A DNA stretch of 32,914 bases from JBDRZD01 sp964623395 (GTDB lineage Bacteria; Hydrothermota; Hydrothermia; Hydrothermales; Hydrothermaceae): assembly GCA_964623395.1 (NCBI GenBank), contig CAZUSI010000008.1, positions 1-32,914 of the forward strand. The letters are read 5' to 3'. The notes under the pieces are model-generated. The model searched no databases, was not told where the DNA came from, and worked only from the letters and a program-made list of their open reading frames with translations. Made by a program: the position numbers and the translations under genes. Shown one piece after another: positions 24,309 to 32,037 of this stretch. The stretch's first letter is position 1; the number at the start of each line of letters is the position of its first letter.

Positions 24309-26030
24309 TTATGGAAGGACAATTTCTGCTAACTTTGGAAGATTTTTTTTCAAAAATTCCCTTGCCATCTCCTTAACCTCTCCTGCACTTTGAAGTTCTA
24401 AAACTTTTCTTGCAAGTTCCTTTGTTTTTCTATATTCAATTTTAGTAACAATTTCCCTTACAAAAGGAATATCTGATGGATGAACAGAAAGTTCATCAAT
24501 TCCAAGCCCCATAAGAATAACTGCACCAAGTGGGTCAGAAGCAAGTTCTCCACAAACACAAACCCTTTTTCTGAATTGGTGTGCACCTTTAACAATACTA
24601 TATACCATTTTAAAAACTGCTGGATGAAAATCATTGTAAAGATAAGCAACATTTGGATTTGCTCTATCAACACCAAAAAGATATTGAGTTAAATCATTTG
24701 TTCCTATGGAGAAAAAGTCCACATAAGGAGCAATCTTTTCAGTCATAATTGCAATACCAGGTGTTTCAACCATTATTCCAACAGCAATATAATTATCAAA
24801 AGGAACCCTTTCAACTTTCAATTCTCTTTTTAATTTTTCTATATATTTTTTAATTGCGGTAATTTCTTGAAAAATTGTAACCATTGGTAAAAGTATTCTC
24901 ACATTTCCCATACTTGATGCTTTAAGAATTGCCCTTATCTGTGCCCTAAGTATTTCCTTTTCTTTCATCAAAAACCTTATTCCCCTTGTTCCAAGAAATG
25001 GATTCCTTTCTGAATAACCTGGATAGTATCTACCCGCTCCAACATCTAATAATCTTACTACGAGTGGGTCAGGAAAAATTTCTTGTGCACATAATTGATA
25101 AATCTCTGCCTGATAATTTTCATCCCTCCATTTAATTGGATCCCAAATTGCTATCTCTGTTCTAAAAAGCCCTACCCCTTGTCCATCATATTTTTTAATT
25201 ATCTTTATATCTTCAGGCATGCTTATATTTCCAAGAACAGCAATCTTTTTCCTTTCCTTAGATTTTGGTGGTCCTTTTTTAATGAACCTATCAATTAAAA
25301 TTTCAATATTTTTTATTTTTCTTTCATATTGTTCAATTAAAGATTTTGAAGGTTGTACTATAAATTTGGAATTAAATCCATCTAAAATTGCCTCATCTCC
25401 ATTCTTAACTTCTTTTAAAATATCTTTAACTCCACAGATCATTGGAATTTCAAGTTCTCTTGCAAGAATAAGTGTATGGGAACTTGGGCCACCTTTTTCT
25501 GTTACAACACCAATTGGCTTTTTATTTTTTAATTCAAGAATATCAACGGGTAATAAATCTTTTGTAACAATTATTTCACCTGGATTTGCTGATATAAAAT
25601 CTCCATAACCCTGCATCTCAAGTATCACCCTTTTACCAAGATACCTTATTTCATTTGCCCTTTCTCTAAAAATTTCATTATCTGATTCCTCTATCTTCCT
25701 TAAAAATTCTTCAAGTGTTTCAAAAAATGCCTTTTCTGCCCTTATTTTTTCTTCCTCTATTTTATTCTTAACCTTTTTAACAAATTCATTATCTTCAAGC
25801 ATCATAATTTGGGCATCCAAAATTTTCGAAATCTGTCCTCTCCATCCATAGGAAATCTTTTTCCATTCATTTATTATTTTCTTTCTTGCTTTCTCAAATT
25901 TCAAATACTCTTCCTTTACATTTATAAAGGGCTTGTAATCAATCTCAAACTTCTCAGCATCAAATATCCTTATTTTTCCAATTACAATTCCTTTTGAAGA
26001 ACAAATTCCTTCAAAAATTTTTTCCTTCAT
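24309..26030 (-). CDS. ptsI: PTS enzyme I (phosphoenolpyruvate-protein phosphotransferase)
   Basis: A 573-residue enzyme that takes phosphate from PEP and passes it to HPr. Active-site His186 lies in GGPSSHTLILARE. The PEP-binding barrel has GVGLFRTEI, SIGTNDLTQY and VCGELASDP (near residue 500). Full family length with no extra GAF domain, so it is the classical PtsI rather than the nitrogen-PTS form. It overlaps ptsH by 4 bases. No sugar-specific enzyme II is in the window, so the phosphate may go to a distant permease or serve regulation. Confidence 0.96.
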   Translation of the reverse strand: MKEKIFEGICSSKGIVIGKIRIFDAEKFEIDYKPFINVKEEYLKFEKARKKIINEWKKISYGWRGQISKILDAQIMMLEDNEFVKKVKNKIEEEKIRAEKAFFETLEEFLRKIEESDNEIFRERANEIRYLGKRVILEMQGYGDFISANPGEIIVTKDLLPVDILELKNKKPIGVVTEKGGPSSHTLILARELEIPMICGVKDILKEVKNGDEAILDGFNSKFIVQPSKSLIEQYERKIKNIEILIDRFIKKGPPKSKERKKIAVLGNISMPEDIKIIKKYDGQGVGLFRTEIAIWDPIKWRDENYQAEIYQLCAQEIFPDPLVVRLLDVGAGRYYPGYSERNPFLGTRGIRFLMKEKEILRAQIRAILKASSMGNVRILLPMVTIFQEITAIKKYIEKLKRELKVERVPFDNYIAVGIMVETPGIAIMTEKIAPYVDFFSIGTNDLTQYLFGVDRANPNVAYLYNDFHPAVFKMVYSIVKGAHQFRKRVCVCGELASDPLGAVILMGLGIDELSVHPSDIPFVREIVTKIEYRKTKELARKVLELQSAGEVKEMAREFLKKNLPKLAEIVLP

Positions 26031-26293
26031 TTTTCACCAAACCCATTTTTAACAAGGTTTGTAAGTGCCTCAATTGCCTCATCTTCATCAGGACCCTCTG
26101 CTTTTATAATAAGTGTGCTACCACACTCTGCTACAAGCATTAAAAGACTCATTATACTTTTTCCATTAACAATCATACCATCCTTTTCAACAAGTATTTT
26201 TGATTTAAATTTTTCAGCGGTTTTAACAAATAAAGATGCGGGTCTTGCATGAAGTCCTAAGGTATTTGGAATAACTACCCTTACCTCCTTCAC
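26027..26293 (-). CDS. ptsH: phosphocarrier protein HPr
   Basis: An 88-residue PTS phosphocarrier. His15 in LGLHARPAS accepts phosphate from enzyme I. Ser46 in NGKSIMSLL matches the site phosphorylated by HPr kinase in Gram-positive bacteria and some diderms, so a second regulatory input is possible; no hprK is visible here. The start is GTG at 26293, within a 4-base overlap with the aldolase/phosphatase gene. The length and the N-terminal strand EVRVVIPN fit the family. Confidence 0.96.
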   Translation of the reverse strand: MKEVRVVIPNTLGLHARPASLFVKTAEKFKSKILVEKDGMIVNGKSIMSLLMLVAECGSTLIIKAEGPDEDEAIEALTNLVKNGFGEK

Positions 26294-27384
26294 TTTTCTT
26301 CTTTAAATCTATTTTCAAGTTTTTTCAAAACATCAGGTAAAGTTGTATATTCCATTTCTTCCATTCCCAATCTATGTGGTTCAAAAGGACCCATCCTTCT
26401 TATATAATCAGCAATTTCCTGCGCCCTTTTTCTTGCTAAATCAAAGGCAGGATCATCAAAAAGGTCCCTTGGTCCTACAAGTTTTGCATTTTTTATTTGA
26501 AATCCAAGAGCACAAACCCTTGGTGGACCATCAAACCTTGTGCAATTTGCTTCTTTAATTGAAACAGGCATAAGTGGTCCCCAATGGGAGCCCCTCATCC
26601 ATCCTGCAACCATATGTGCTAATGAAAATGGTTCAAGAACCTCACCAACAGCAGGAAAACCACTTTGAGTCCTTACAATAAGAACAGGGTCATCTTTACC
26701 CACATATCTTCCTGCAATTAATGAAAGCCTTTGAACAGAGGCAACTGCTGCTATAACCCCATCATATCTTTTTACTTCTTTAATAATATAATTTTCAACA
26801 GCACCTATAAGGGATAAAAGGTCATACATCTCTTCAGGACATTTTAGTTCAACAACAAGTCCTTTTTTAACATCTAAAACTTTAAATATAAAACCAGGAT
26901 GAATTTTTGGATCAATTACAAGTCCTGCTGTATTAAAGGGGTCAGCAAATATTTTGAAAAGAGGTAAATTCCATGCACCTGGGGAAGTTTTATCAGCCAT
27001 AAATATAATTATTGGTTCAGAAGGTCTTTCTTCTATTTCCATTTCAGCAACACCGGGTCCCATTCCTTTAACATTTCCTGAAAATGCTTCTGAAAGTATA
27101 TCCTGACCTGCACCATAAAGTCCCATATCCTCTGCTATTTTTGCACATGCCTTAAAAATTTCCCATGCAAGCCCATGTATTTCAGAATTATCAACTCCTT
27201 TTGTATGTGTCATTATAAGCTGTAAGTCATCACCAACAGATGTAACATGATAATCAACTATTATTCCTTTTTCTTTTGCTTCAAATAATCTTTTTTCACC
27301 TTCTTCTATCAAAGCGGGATGCATTCCAGAATGTCCTACATACCCTCCTATATCCGCCTTTATGACCGAAATTGTAGTTTTCAC
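26290..27384 (-). CDS. fbp: bifunctional fructose-1,6-bisphosphate aldolase/phosphatase (archaeal type)
   Basis: A 364-residue enzyme that makes fructose 6-phosphate from triose phosphates in one direction (gluconeogenesis). Opening motif KTTISVIKADIGG; metal-binding GDDLQLIMTH (51-60), AGQDILSEAFSGN and FMADKTSPGAWN. The Schiff-base lysine region GRYVGKDDP includes Y227 and K230, which line up with the catalytic Tyr and Lys known from the Sulfolobus enzyme. The start chosen is GTG at 27384, 6 bases after GGAGG (27391-27395), because the family begins exactly there; an upstream extension to 27444 adds 20 unlike residues and crosses the promoter. Found in archaea and deep-branching, often thermophilic bacteria. 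Cotranscribed with ptsH and ptsI. Confidence 0.95.
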   Translation of the reverse strand: MKTTISVIKADIGGYVGHSGMHPALIEEGEKRLFEAKEKGIIVDYHVTSVGDDLQLIMTHTKGVDNSEIHGLAWEIFKACAKIAEDMGLYGAGQDILSEAFSGNVKGMGPGVAEMEIEERPSEPIIIFMADKTSPGAWNLPLFKIFADPFNTAGLVIDPKIHPGFIFKVLDVKKGLVVELKCPEEMYDLLSLIGAVENYIIKEVKRYDGVIAAVASVQRLSLIAGRYVGKDDPVLIVRTQSGFPAVGEVLEPFSLAHMVAGWMRGSHWGPLMPVSIKEANCTRFDGPPRVCALGFQIKNAKLVGPRDLFDDPAFDLARKRAQEIADYIRRMGPFEPHRLGMEEMEYTTLPDVLKKLENRFKEEK

Positions 27385-27415
27385 TTTTATCCTCCTTTTT
27401 AAAAAAAAGATTTTA

Positions 27416-27444
27416 ATTATAAAGGTAAATTTAATTTTAGTCAA
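27416..27444 (-). promoter_or_regulatory. sigma70-type promoter of the fbp-ptsH-ptsI operon
   Basis: Minus strand: TTGACT (27439-27444), 17-base spacer, TATAAT (27416-27421). The predicted leader of about 25 bases holds GGAGG. Confidence 0.8.
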
Positions 27445-27458
27445 GGGATATTTTTCTT

Positions 27459-27464
27459 TATAAT
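27459..27464 (+). promoter_or_regulatory. -10 box of the HAD-acpS operon (leaderless)
   Basis: TATAAT, 7 bases before the ATG at 27472. The -35 region is weak and would fall on about 27436-27441, overlapping the -35 box of the divergent fbp promoter. Confidence 0.6.
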
Positions 27465-27471
27465 TATAAAA

Positions 27472-28161
27472 ATGATAAAGGTAGTTATTTTTGACCTTGA
27501 TAATACATTAGTAGATTTTTATAGAATGAAAGAGGAAGCAATAAAGTATGCTGTTGAAGCAATGATTGATGCTGGACTAAAAATGAAAAAGGAAATTGCA
27601 TATAAGAAAATATTTGAAATTTATGAAAGGGAAGGGATTGAAGACCAAAAGATTTTTGATAAGTTTTTAAAAGAAAATTTTGGTGAAATAGATTATAAAA
27701 TATTGGCTGCTGGGATAGTTGCTTATAGAAAGGCAAAAAGTGCTTCACTGATCACTTATCCAAATACACAATATACTTTAATAACACTCATTAAAAAAGG
27801 GATAAAACTTGGAGTTGTTACAGATGCTCCAAGAATTCAGGCATGGACCCGTCTTGTCCAGTTAAATTTACACCATTTTTTTGATATTGTTATAACATTT
27901 GATGATACAGGAAAAACAAAACCATCAGAAGAACCCTTTATCCTTGCCCTTAAAAAATTAAATGCTCTACCTCATGAGGCAATAATGGTTGGGGATTGGC
28001 CTGAAAGGGATATACTTGGAGGAGCAAAAATTGGAATGAAAACAGTTTTTGCAAGATACGGTGATATATTTGGAACAAAGGAATCAGGTGCAGATTTTGA
28101 AATAAACGATATTTCAGAATTGATTGATATAATAGATAGACTGAATGAAAATAGGGATTGA
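27472..28161 (+). CDS. HAD-family hydrolase (phosphatase-like)
   Basis: A 229-residue HAD subfamily I hydrolase. Motif I is FDLDNT (nucleophile D8, acid D10), motif II lies in GVVTDAPR, the motif III lysine sits in TGKTKPS, and motif IV is GDWPERDILGG. The helical cap lies between residues ~15 and 95. The overall form is that of a small-molecule phosphatase such as phosphoglycolate phosphatase or a pyrophosphatase; the substrate cannot be told. It overlaps acpS by 17 bases and is first in a four-gene plus operon. Confidence 0.88.
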   Translation: MIKVVIFDLDNTLVDFYRMKEEAIKYAVEAMIDAGLKMKKEIAYKKIFEIYEREGIEDQKIFDKFLKENFGEIDYKILAAGIVAYRKAKSASLITYPNTQYTLITLIKKGIKLGVVTDAPRIQAWTRLVQLNLHHFFDIVITFDDTGKTKPSEEPFILALKKLNALPHEAIMVGDWPERDILGGAKIGMKTVFARYGDIFGTKESGADFEINDISELIDIIDRLNENRD

Positions 28162-28510
28162 TATTGTGAATAATAAAAGAGTTAAAAAAATTTATGAAAG
28201 ATATGGAGAAAGGTTTTTAAAAAAGGTCTTTACGGATGAAGAAATAAATTATTCAATGAAAAGGAAAAACTTCATAGAATCACTTTCTGCAAGGTTTGCT
28301 GTAAAAGAGGCATTTTTAAAGGCAATTGGAAAGGGATTGGGGGAAATAAGTTTAAAGGAAATTGAAGTAAGAAGAGAAAAGGGGGCACCCCTTTTAAAAG
28401 TTTATGGAAAGGCAAAAAAGATTTTAGGAAATAAAAAGGTTGAAATATCAATAACTCATGATAAAGATTATTCAATAGGTGTATGTATAGTATATGAAGA
28501 TAGAAGATAG
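28145..28510 (+). CDS. acpS: holo-[acyl-carrier-protein] synthase
   Basis: A 121-residue phosphopantetheinyl transferase that loads the CoA-derived arm onto acyl carrier protein for fatty acid synthesis. It begins KIGIDIV (D6, magnesium ligand) and has the second signature SARFAVKEAFLKAIG (Glu55). Usual length and trimeric AcpS type. It overlaps the HAD gene by 17 bases and the TPR gene by 17 bases, so all are likely cotranscribed and coupled. Confidence 0.95.
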   Translation: MKIGIDIVNNKRVKKIYERYGERFLKKVFTDEEINYSMKRKNFIESLSARFAVKEAFLKAIGKGLGEISLKEIEVRREKGAPLLKVYGKAKKILGNKKVEISITHDKDYSIGVCIVYEDRR

Positions 28511-29315
28511 GAAAAAAAGATTTTATGAAATAAGGAAAAGGGTTGAAAGTGGTGAAAGTTATGAGAATGTTAAAGAGGATTTAAAAAAACTTTATTTAGA
28601 GATAAAAAATGAAATAGATTCTTTAAAGGAACTTCTTGATGAAATAAAGGAATTTACATTAAAGATAAAGGAAAGAAAGGAAGAAGTTAAAATATATGGA
28701 GATGCTAAAAATCTTATTCAAAGATTAAGGGGAATAACAGAAGTTGATTTAACAACATTTATTGATAAGGGGTGGAATGCAATTGCAAAGGGAAACTATG
28801 AAGAGGCAATTAAAATTCTTGAAAGGGCAAAAGAAATTTCTCCTAACAATACAAAAATTTTAACTTTGCTGGGATGGGCATATACGCAGATTGGAAATTA
28901 TGATGAAGCATTAATGTTGTATCAAAAGGTTTTAACAATTGAACCAGAAAATACACTTGCTATGAAGGATTTAGGTTATATATGTTATAAAAAGGGAATA
29001 TATGGTGAAGCAATTGAACATTTTGCAAAAGTTTTAAAAATGAACAATAATCCTACTGCAACCCTTTATACTTTATATTATATGGGTCTTGTATATTTAG
29101 ATAGAGAAATGTATGATGATGCTGAAGAATTTTTTAAAAAAGCAATAGAAAAAGGGCCAAATTTGCAGGAAGCATATTATTATCTTGCAATAACATATGA
29201 AAGAAAAGGGAACCTTGAGGAAGCAAAAAAATATTTAAGAAAAGTAATAGAAATAAATCCTGACACAAAAATAAGTAAAAATGCAATGGAGAAATTAGAA
29301 ATTTATGCTTATTGA
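28494..29315 (+). CDS. tetratricopeptide-repeat protein with N-terminal coiled coil
   Basis: A 273-residue protein. Residues 1-80 are highly charged and helical, likely a coiled coil. From about residue 91 to the end there are around five TPR units, for example GWNAIAKGNYEEAIKILERA and GWAYTQIGNYDEALMLYQKV. No signal peptide is seen, so it is probably cytoplasmic. TPRs serve as protein-binding scaffolds. The neighbour downstream is an ExeA-like ATPase followed by minor pilins, which hints at a role in pilus or secretion assembly; that link is positional only. Confidence 0.82.
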   Translation: MKIEDRKKRFYEIRKRVESGESYENVKEDLKKLYLEIKNEIDSLKELLDEIKEFTLKIKERKEEVKIYGDAKNLIQRLRGITEVDLTTFIDKGWNAIAKGNYEEAIKILERAKEISPNNTKILTLLGWAYTQIGNYDEALMLYQKVLTIEPENTLAMKDLGYICYKKGIYGEAIEHFAKVLKMNNNPTATLYTLYYMGLVYLDREMYDDAEEFFKKAIEKGPNLQEAYYYLAITYERKGNLEEAKKYLRKVIEINPDTKISKNAMEKLEIYAY

Positions 29316-30108
29316 AGAATATTTTGGATTTAAAAAACATCCCTTTTTAAATACAAGCGATTTAGAATTTTTATTCTGGAGTAAAGAATTTAAAGAAGGA
29401 TATGCAAGGCTTTTATATTCAATAATTGAATCAAAAACAGGGCTTTCTTTAATACTTGGAGAAATTGGATGCGGTAAAACAATGCTTTGTAAGGCACTTC
29501 AAAAAGATATTGAGGAAAGAAATTTGAAGGTATGCCTAATTGAAAATCCCTTAATCTCACCAAAGGAATTCTTAATTAATTTAATTTTAAATTTTTTTAA
29601 TGAAGAAATAAAAGGAACAAGGGCATATTTATTTAAGGAAATTGAAAAAAGGGTAAAAAAAGAAGATAAAGGTTATGTTGTTTTGATTGATGAAGCACAG
29701 ATTTTATCTTCAAAAATTTTTGAAGAAATAAGACTTTTATTAAATATTGAAAAAAAAGAAGGAAAAATTTTAAATGTTGTCCTTTTTGGACAAATGGAGT
29801 TAAAGAAAAAATTAAAAAAAGAAAATGCTTTAAAACAAAGGATTGGAATAAGTTATACACTTTTACCTTTAAATAAAGAAGAAACAAGAGAATATATTAA
29901 TCATAGGTTAAAAGTTGCTGGAAAAGAAGAAGAGATATTTAATGAAAGGGCAATTGAAGAGATATATAATTTTACAAATGGTGTTCCAAGACTTATAAAT
30001 ATAATTTGCTCAAACTCTCTTTTTGCAGGACTTATGAGAGATAAAAAGAAAATTGATGAGGAAATTGTTAAAATCGTAGTTGAAGATTATAAAAGAAATT
30101 TGGAATAA
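29305..30108 (+). CDS. ExeA/GspA-like AAA+ ATPase (MshM-like short form)
   Basis: A 267-residue ATPase. It opens MLIEEYFGFKKHPF, typical of ExeA/MshM proteins. Walker A is GEIGCGKT (52-59), Walker B is VVLIDEAQ (125-132), and a late NGVPRLINIIC is the sensor-2 region. It stops after the AAA+ domain. Aeromonas ExeA is about twice as long and carries a transmembrane helix and a peptidoglycan-binding domain that this protein lacks. Relatives help secretin or pilus assembly. It lies 106 bases before the minor pilin operon and overlaps the TPR gene by 11 bases. A transposition-type TniB/MuB-like ATPase is a less likely alternative because no transposase is near. Confidence 0.82.
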   Translation: MLIEEYFGFKKHPFLNTSDLEFLFWSKEFKEGYARLLYSIIESKTGLSLILGEIGCGKTMLCKALQKDIEERNLKVCLIENPLISPKEFLINLILNFFNEEIKGTRAYLFKEIEKRVKKEDKGYVVLIDEAQILSSKIFEEIRLLLNIEKKEGKILNVVLFGQMELKKKLKKENALKQRIGISYTLLPLNKEETREYINHRLKVAGKEEEIFNERAIEEIYNFTNGVPRLINIICSNSLFAGLMRDKKKIDEEIVKIVVEDYKRNLE

Positions 30109-30176
30109 AAGGTTACATTTTTTACAAAAAAGAAACACATTAAAAAATAAAAATATTAAAAATGAATAAAAATTTT

Positions 30177-30193
30177 TGGCATAAATTTTTCAT
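30177..30193 (+). promoter_or_regulatory. candidate sigma54 promoter of the minor pilin operon
   Basis: TGGCAT (30177-30182), 5 bases, then TTTCAT (30188-30193), against the consensus TGGCAC-N5-TTGCAT. The -24 GG is intact; the -12 GC is TC, one mismatch. The predicted start at about 30203 leaves a short leader. The nearest sigma70-like pair here (TTGGCA and TATAAA) is only 13 bases apart, too short. A sigma54 activator of the PilR type is encoded at 15079-16365. Confidence 0.45.
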
Positions 30194-30214
30194 ATATAAA
30201 ATAGGAGGTGAAAG

Positions 30215-30706
30215 ATGAAAAAGGGATTTACAATAATTGAACTCCTTGTTGTAATAACAATAATAGGAATATTTATAGGACTTTCAATCCCAATTTTTAG
30301 AAGCATTGGTAAAGAAAGTTTGTCAAGTAATGTATACAGTTTTGCACAAACATTAAAAAGCATAAGGGAAACAGCAATTATAAGGAATATGGAAGCACAA
30401 GTAATTTTTGACCCTGTTGCAAGGAGATATTCTATTTTATATGGAAACGAAGCACTAAAAACCTTTGATGTCAACTTTTCATTCTCACCCGGTAGAGCAA
30501 CCATTGCAACACCTGAATGTGGTGGTGGGGCACCTGATCCTGACGGAATTCAATTCCCTGATAATAAATTGATATTTGACCCAAAGGGATTCGTAAGAGC
30601 AGCAGGAGCAATTTATATATCAAGTTCAGGAGAAACTTATGGAATTGGTGTAGCAATTTCAGGAAGAATAAAAGTATGGAAATGGGGGGGTGGAAGATGG
30701 TATTAA
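30215..30706 (+). CDS. fimT: minor pilin, GspH/FimT type
   Basis: A 163-residue type IV prepilin-like protein. The short leader MKKG ends at the prepilin peptidase site G^F, followed by FTIIELLVVITIIGI with the conserved Glu at +5, then the hydrophobic stem helix. The C-terminal part (LIFDPKGFVRAAGAIYISSS, then GRIKVWKW) matches the GspH/FimT fold. It probably helps prime pilus assembly with PilVWX and PilY1. The ATG follows AGGAGGTG by 4 bases. First gene of a five-gene operon in the order of the Pseudomonas fimU-pilVWX-pilY1 cluster. The gene symbol is assigned by position and fold. Confidence 0.88.
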   Translation: MKKGFTIIELLVVITIIGIFIGLSIPIFRSIGKESLSSNVYSFAQTLKSIRETAIIRNMEAQVIFDPVARRYSILYGNEALKTFDVNFSFSPGRATIATPECGGGAPDPDGIQFPDNKLIFDPKGFVRAAGAIYISSSGETYGIGVAISGRIKVWKWGGGRWY

Positions 30707-31110
30707 GAAAAGGATTTACACTCATTGAACTTATGGTAACAATCGTTATATTAGCACTTATGTTTACAGGACTTTTGCAAATGGTATTCTTTGGAATGGA
30801 AGCAGATATTGCAGTAAGAAATAGGATTTTTGCACAAGGTCTTTTATCTGAACAGGTTGAGAATTTAAGAACAATATCAGAAAATGATCCATTATGGGGT
30901 AATGATGGAGATAATAACGATTTAGATGATATTTCAAATCCTGATTTTGGACCAGACTCAATCCTTTATGGAGAATTTATCTTTGAAGTGGTTAGAAATG
31001 TTGCTGATGATATTCCAGCTCAAAATATGAAAACATCAAGAATTCACATTTTATGGAATAGGAGAAATCAAAGAATATCTCAAGATGTTGTTATATGGAC
31101 GGGGAGGTGA
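30697..31110 (+). CDS. pilV: minor pilin PilV-like
   Basis: A 137-residue prepilin. Leader MVLRKG, cleavage before FTLIELMVTIVILAL with Glu at +5. The rest is a short globular domain with no recognised motif. I chose the ATG at 30697, which lies just after a GGTGGA-like site and gives a 6-residue leader, instead of the ATG at 30676, which would make an unusually long leader. It overlaps the preceding gene by 10 bases. The PilV name rests on its position as second gene; type II secretion GspI is the related alternative. Confidence 0.82.
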   Translation: MVLRKGFTLIELMVTIVILALMFTGLLQMVFFGMEADIAVRNRIFAQGLLSEQVENLRTISENDPLWGNDGDNNDLDDISNPDFGPDSILYGEFIFEVVRNVADDIPAQNMKTSRIHILWNRRNQRISQDVVIWTGR

Positions 31111-31112
31111 AA

Positions 31113-32036
31113 ATGAAAAAGGGATTAACAATTGTTGAACTTCTTGTAGCATTAACAATTTTTGGTATTGTTCTTGGAGCAATTCTTTCAATATATTTTT
31201 ATCAACAGAAAAGGGCAACATATGTAGAGGAGACAACAGTTATGCAAACAGATGCACAAATCGCCTTTGAACTTATAAAAAGGGATATAATGCATGCTGG
31301 ACTTTGTTTACCAATAGGAAGGATGCCAGTTCAGGGTATAAATGGAGGAGCAAATTCACCTGATGAAATAACACTTTATGGGGTTGCATTTTTTGCAGAA
31401 CTTTCAAGAGTTAGATGGAATCCAATAATAGGACTTTCAATGGGAGGGATTATCATATGTAAAAATTGGAATAATCCTCAAAGGGATATAAATACAGGTG
31501 ATACTGTCATAATACTTTCAGAATTCAAAAATCTTCTTTATCCACAATTAACTCTTTTTGTAACAGGTGTAAGTATTGACCCTGAAGGGAGAAGAATAAT
31601 AAATTTAAATCATCCTGTAAATGTTAATGCAGGAGGATTTTTAGTAAAAGTTACTGGTGATATTTACCAGGTGGGTGTAAGATACTGGCTTGACCAACAA
31701 AATAGAAGATTAATGAGAAACAACAATATATTTCTTGAAAATGTTGAAGATTTTCAAGTTGCTTATGGATATGATTGGAATCATGACAGTATAGTTAGTG
31801 AGAATGAATTTAGAAATGATTTACAAGGCCTTACTCCAGATTCTCTTTATACAAGACCTTTTATGATAAGGGTAAATATTTTGGTAAGAACTGAAAAAGG
31901 AATCGGTGGGTTTAGATATCCTTTAAGACAAATAAATATTGAAGATAGAATTATAAATTTAAGTGAATTTGAAAGAAAATATAATAGAATAATTTTAAGA
32001 GGAATTGTTTTTCCAAGAAATTTAAAAGGAGGTTAA
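31113..32036 (+). CDS. pilW: minor pilin PilW-like
   Basis: A 307-residue prepilin. MKKG^LTIVELLVALTIFG gives the cleavage site and Glu +5. The large C-terminal domain and the segment TVMQTDAQIAFELIKRDIMHAGLCLP fit PilW/GspJ proteins (long minor pilins with an N-terminal AFxxLxxDIRxAG signature). I chose the ATG at 31113, 3 bases after GGGGAGGTG (31101-31109); an ATG at 31095 would add 6 residues and sit inside the previous gene. A single base separates its stop from the pilX-like gene. Confidence 0.85.
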   Translation: MKKGLTIVELLVALTIFGIVLGAILSIYFYQQKRATYVEETTVMQTDAQIAFELIKRDIMHAGLCLPIGRMPVQGINGGANSPDEITLYGVAFFAELSRVRWNPIIGLSMGGIIICKNWNNPQRDINTGDTVIILSEFKNLLYPQLTLFVTGVSIDPEGRRIINLNHPVNVNAGGFLVKVTGDIYQVGVRYWLDQQNRRLMRNNNIFLENVEDFQVAYGYDWNHDSIVSENEFRNDLQGLTPDSLYTRPFMIRVNILVRTEKGIGGFRYPLRQINIEDRIINLSEFERKYNRIILRGIVFPRNLKGG

Positions 32037-32037
32037 A

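Noticed and set aside
25219..25608. 129-residue reading frame antisense to ptsI
   Set aside because: No motif, no start signal, and the opposite strand encodes a clear enzyme I.
27385..27444. 20-residue N-terminal extension of the FBP aldolase/phosphatase
   Set aside because: The family starts at KTTISVIKADIG, a GGAGG site precedes the GTG at 27384, and the extension crosses the promoter.
29305..30108. Transposition ATPase (TniB/MuB-like)
   Set aside because: No transposase, terminal repeats or target duplication nearby; the N-terminus and context fit ExeA/MshM.
30109..30176. Intrinsic terminator after the ExeA-like gene
   Set aside because: Only A/T runs with weak complementarity; no GC-containing stem.
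30676..30696. Earlier ATG for the second minor pilin
   Set aside because: It would give a 13-residue leader overlapping the first pilin by 31 bases; the ATG at 30697 has a nearby ribosome site and a normal leader.
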